DNA from: Archaeoglobaceae archaeon
Lineage (GTDB): Archaea > Halobacteriota > Archaeoglobi > Archaeoglobales > Archaeoglobaceae
Assembly (NCBI GenBank): GCA_026988525.1
Contig: JALSLC010000018.1
Coordinates: 1 to 52,857 of the forward strand
Direction of reading: 5' to 3'
DNA: 52,857 nt
Position numbers and translations under genes: made by a program. Under the pieces are notes generated by a model. That model was given only the letters and a program-made list of their open reading frames with translations, made no database searches and was not told the DNA's origin. Shown one piece after another: positions 50,966-52,857 of this stretch; the stretch's first letter is position 1, and each line of letters begins with the position of its first letter.

Positions 50966-51720
50966 CCGTGTATATCTCCAAATAATGGGTGTATGTATCC
51001 TTCCTCACAAACACTCGTTGGAATTGGAATTCCATAGACTTTTGTTGTGTTCTCTGGAGTTAGAACTTCCTCGGGTTTGCCGTATGCTACTAATTTTTTG
51101 TTTAAAAGAGCAATTCTGCTTATATAATGTATTAGCGGGCTAACATTGTGAACAACAGTGATTATTGTAGTTCCTTTTTTAGATAAATCTTTCAAGATTT
51201 TTATGATCTTTTCCTGTGTGGGTAGGTCAACTCCATTAAATGGTTCATCTAATAACAGTATATCTGGATTTGTAGCTATAGCTCTTGCCAGTAAAACTCT
51301 TTGCTGTTGTCCACCGCTCAATTCTGTGAATGGTTTATTCATGTAATCATCCATGTCAACCACTTTTAGAGCCCAATATACAGAATTTATTTCTTCATTT
51401 TTTATCTTGGATACAATACTAAATTTTTTTGTTTTTGAAATAATACTCATCATTACAACATCTTTTACTTTTACAGGAATCCTGAAATTTATATTTTCTC
51501 TCTGCGGCATGTAACTTATATTACCTTTTACTTTAACGTATCCTTTTAATGGTTTTATCATTCCAGCTATAGCTCTTAGCAGTGTTGTTTTTCCTCCTCC
51601 ATTTGGACCCATTACAGCTATGAATTCACCTTTTTTTACATCTAAGTTTACTTTTTCAAGTGCAATATGGGTATTGTAAGTGCAACACAACTCTCTTATT
51701 TTTATGACCTCTTCTTCCAT
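50962..51720 (-). CDS. znuC: metal ABC transporter ATP-binding protein (ZnuC type)
   Basis: The 252-residue ATPase has Walker A AVMGPNGGGKTTLLRAIAGM, the Q-loop YMPQREN, the signature ELSGGQQQRVLLARAIA, Walker B PDILLLDEPFNGVD and the switch His in ITVVHNVSPLI. It begins within the last 19 bases of the binding-protein gene and overlaps the permease gene by four, so all three are coupled. Confidence 0.92.
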   Translation of the reverse strand: MEEEVIKIRELCCTYNTHIALEKVNLDVKKGEFIAVMGPNGGGKTTLLRAIAGMIKPLKGYVKVKGNISYMPQRENINFRIPVKVKDVVMMSIISKTKKFSIVSKIKNEEINSVYWALKVVDMDDYMNKPFTELSGGQQQRVLLARAIATNPDILLLDEPFNGVDLPTQEKIIKILKDLSKKGTTIITVVHNVSPLIHYISRIALLNKKLVAYGKPEEVLTPENTTKVYGIPIPTSVCEEGYIHPLFGDIHG

Positions 51721-52649
51721 AGGCTCACCCCAAATAGAATCAGTACTGTGGGTACTACTTCAAAACCGGGGGTATTTTTTAACTCAACTCTCTCCGAATT
51801 AAGAGCCATTGCATTGTAGTATGCAATACCAACGTAGGTATCGTTTTTATCAGCCATAACAAATTTTACATAAACAACTGGCTTTCCACTATCTTCAGCT
51901 AGTTGAGAAGCTATCTTTCCAACTTTTGAATTCTTAGCGAATTTTGGAACTATTATACATACATAATCTTTTTTTGTCATCTCTTTTTCTAATCTTACCA
52001 ATTCTCCACCGCTCACAAAACCAGCACTTTCATCCATAAGAACCGCTCCAATTTTCATTCCAGAATTCTCTGCTATGTAGCAAACTCCTGGGACAGCTGC
52101 TATGCAGTATTTCCCTTTTACATTTGACATCTCATTTATAACTCTTTCAGCTTCTCTAACTTGTTTTTCGAATAACTCTAAATTACTCTCAAAATAATCT
52201 TTGTCTTTTGGATCTAATTTACACAACGCTTTTTTTACGGCTTTTGCTATAGCTATTCCGTTTTCAAGTTTTAACCAGTATCCGTGATAGCATGGTTTAT
52301 AGGATGAAAAGTTATCTAATTTTACGCCTTTATAATCGTTAAAGTCTATACACTTTTTTGGAAACGTCTCTTTGATTTTTCTCTCAAAAGAGATTAATTT
52401 TGAATCAGCTAAAACTATTAATTTTGCTTTTTCAAGAAGATTCATAGTTTTTTCTGAAATAGTAAATGCGTGTGGATCGCAGCCGGGTGGCATTATGGAT
52501 ACTACTTTTACAGCATTTCCCCCTATTTCTTCAACTATTGGAACAAAATCTGGAATGGAGCAGGCAACTAACATTTTTCCAGATGTCACTGATATGGAAG
52601 ATAGTAATACCGAAAAAATTAGAATTAAAGTAATCAAAGAAAACTTCAT
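51702..52649 (-). CDS. znuA: metal-binding ABC transporter protein with PGF-CTERM-like tail (ZnuA type)
   Basis: The 315-residue protein has a signal peptide (residues 1-24) and the cluster A-I fold motifs: IPDFVPIVEEIGGNAVKVVS and the first ligand His in MPPGCDPHAFTISEKTMNLL. A second His is in CYHGYWLKLENG. At the third ligand position, where Zn/Mn binders usually have His, the sequence reads AVPGVCYIAENSG, lacking it. The end, residues 294-315, is PGF followed by a short hydrophobic stretch and KKRS, like PGF-CTERM signals trimmed by archaeosortase, giving a lipid-anchored protein. Metal identity is therefore open. Confidence 0.85.
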   Translation of the reverse strand: MKFSLITLILIFSVLLSSISVTSGKMLVACSIPDFVPIVEEIGGNAVKVVSIMPPGCDPHAFTISEKTMNLLEKAKLIVLADSKLISFERKIKETFPKKCIDFNDYKGVKLDNFSSYKPCYHGYWLKLENGIAIAKAVKKALCKLDPKDKDYFESNLELFEKQVREAERVINEMSNVKGKYCIAAVPGVCYIAENSGMKIGAVLMDESAGFVSGGELVRLEKEMTKKDYVCIIVPKFAKNSKVGKIASQLAEDSGKPVVYVKFVMADKNDTYVGIAYYNAMALNSERVELKNTPGFEVVPTVLILFGVSLWKKRS

Positions 52650-52688
52650 TGGATTAAAGTTAAAATCTCGTAATAAATACGTGTCGGT

Positions 52689-52857
52689 ATGGTAATTCTT
52701 ATAAGGTATGGTGAATTAAGCTTGAAAGGTCAATTACGTAGAAAATTTGAAAATACTTTGGTTTCAAACATACTCAGAGTTGCTAAAAAAGAGGGAATTA
52801 AAGGTAAGATTAAAAGAGAATGGGGTAGGTTGTATTACTATACAAGTTTACCAGAGG
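52689..52857 (+). CDS. thiI: tRNA 4-thiouridine synthetase ThiI, 5' end only
   Basis: The frame opens at ATG 52689 and runs off the window after 56 codons. MVILIRYGELSLKGQLRRKF is the characteristic ThiI N-terminal ferredoxin-like segment before the THUMP domain. The catalytic PP-loop lies beyond the edge, so only the family start can be judged. It is divergent from znuA over 39 bases. Confidence 0.85.
   Translation, partial: MVILIRYGELSLKGQLRRKFENTLVSNILRVAKKEGIKGKIKREWGRLYYYTSLPE

Overview
The window is a compact, AT-rich archaeal chromosome segment of about 53 kb with roughly 58 protein genes, many overlapping by a few bases. It most likely comes from a member of the Archaeoglobi. The strongest pointer is a complete five-gene Hme (DsrOPMKJ-type) menaquinol:heterodisulfide-like oxidoreductase cluster in the order known from Archaeoglobus (hmeA-hmeB-hmeC-hmeD-hmeE). 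It is supported by methanofuran and methanopterin biosynthesis genes (mfnB, mptA), a four-subunit pyruvate:ferredoxin oxidoreductase, archaeal myo-inositol-1-phosphate synthase, GatE, small RFC, Hjc and archaeal type IV prepilins. Neither dsrAB nor mcr is in the window, so the terminal metabolism cannot be fixed from here.

Layout. 1-2.2 kb: a Yip1-like membrane protein, a UPF0175/PIN toxin-antitoxin pair whose toxin is frameshifted, a SpoIIM-like fragment and a small membrane protein. 2.2-5.2 kb: porGDAB on the minus strand. 5.3-6.8 kb: tatC and dphB. 6.8-12.8 kb: a minus-strand condensin operon (coiled-coil protein, smc, scpA, scpB, unknown protein). 12.9-24.6 kb: housekeeping and cofactor genes (gatE, HisA-like, mfnB, PurM-like, EamA, cbiP/cobQ, hisB, ino1, beta-CASP nuclease, GMP synthase subunit A, GT4, YlbF-like). 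24.6-29.6 kb: trpGFBA on the minus strand, divergent from ilvD. 29.6-32.6 kb: SpoIIM protein, a large prepilin-like Ig-domain protein, a winged-helix regulator and UPF0179. 32.9-37.9 kb: the hme operon behind a leader that looks structured. 38.0-41.9 kb: rfcS, zinc ribbon, birA, ubiX, apgM. 41.9 kb: a short, very GC-rich paired element, probably a structured RNA. 42.0-47.4 kb: RecJ/DHH nuclease, GalT-like protein, mptA, DUF2298 membrane protein. 47.5-50.1 kb: prepilin, HD-domain protein, Cas4-like nuclease divergent from hjc, and a secreted protein. 50.1-52.6 kb: a ZnuABC-type metal transporter. 52.7 kb to the end: 5' end of thiI.

The genes fit an autotrophic or facultatively autotrophic anaerobe: pyruvate synthase links acetyl-CoA to pyruvate; Hme couples membrane quinol to a cytoplasmic thiol/disulfide centre; MfnB and MptA supply the C1 carriers; ino1 may feed inositol lipids or the di-myo-inositol phosphate osmolyte of hyperthermophiles.

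The observations most worth a second look are the GC-rich element at 41916-41969, the two mutually exclusive hairpins around the hmeA Shine-Dalgarno site, the two uncharacterised members of the condensin operon, the one-base frameshift in the PIN toxin, the divergent Cas4-like/hjc pair, and a metal-binding lipoprotein-like subunit with a PGF-CTERM-like tail. No CRISPR array, rRNA, tRNA or insertion sequence was seen.
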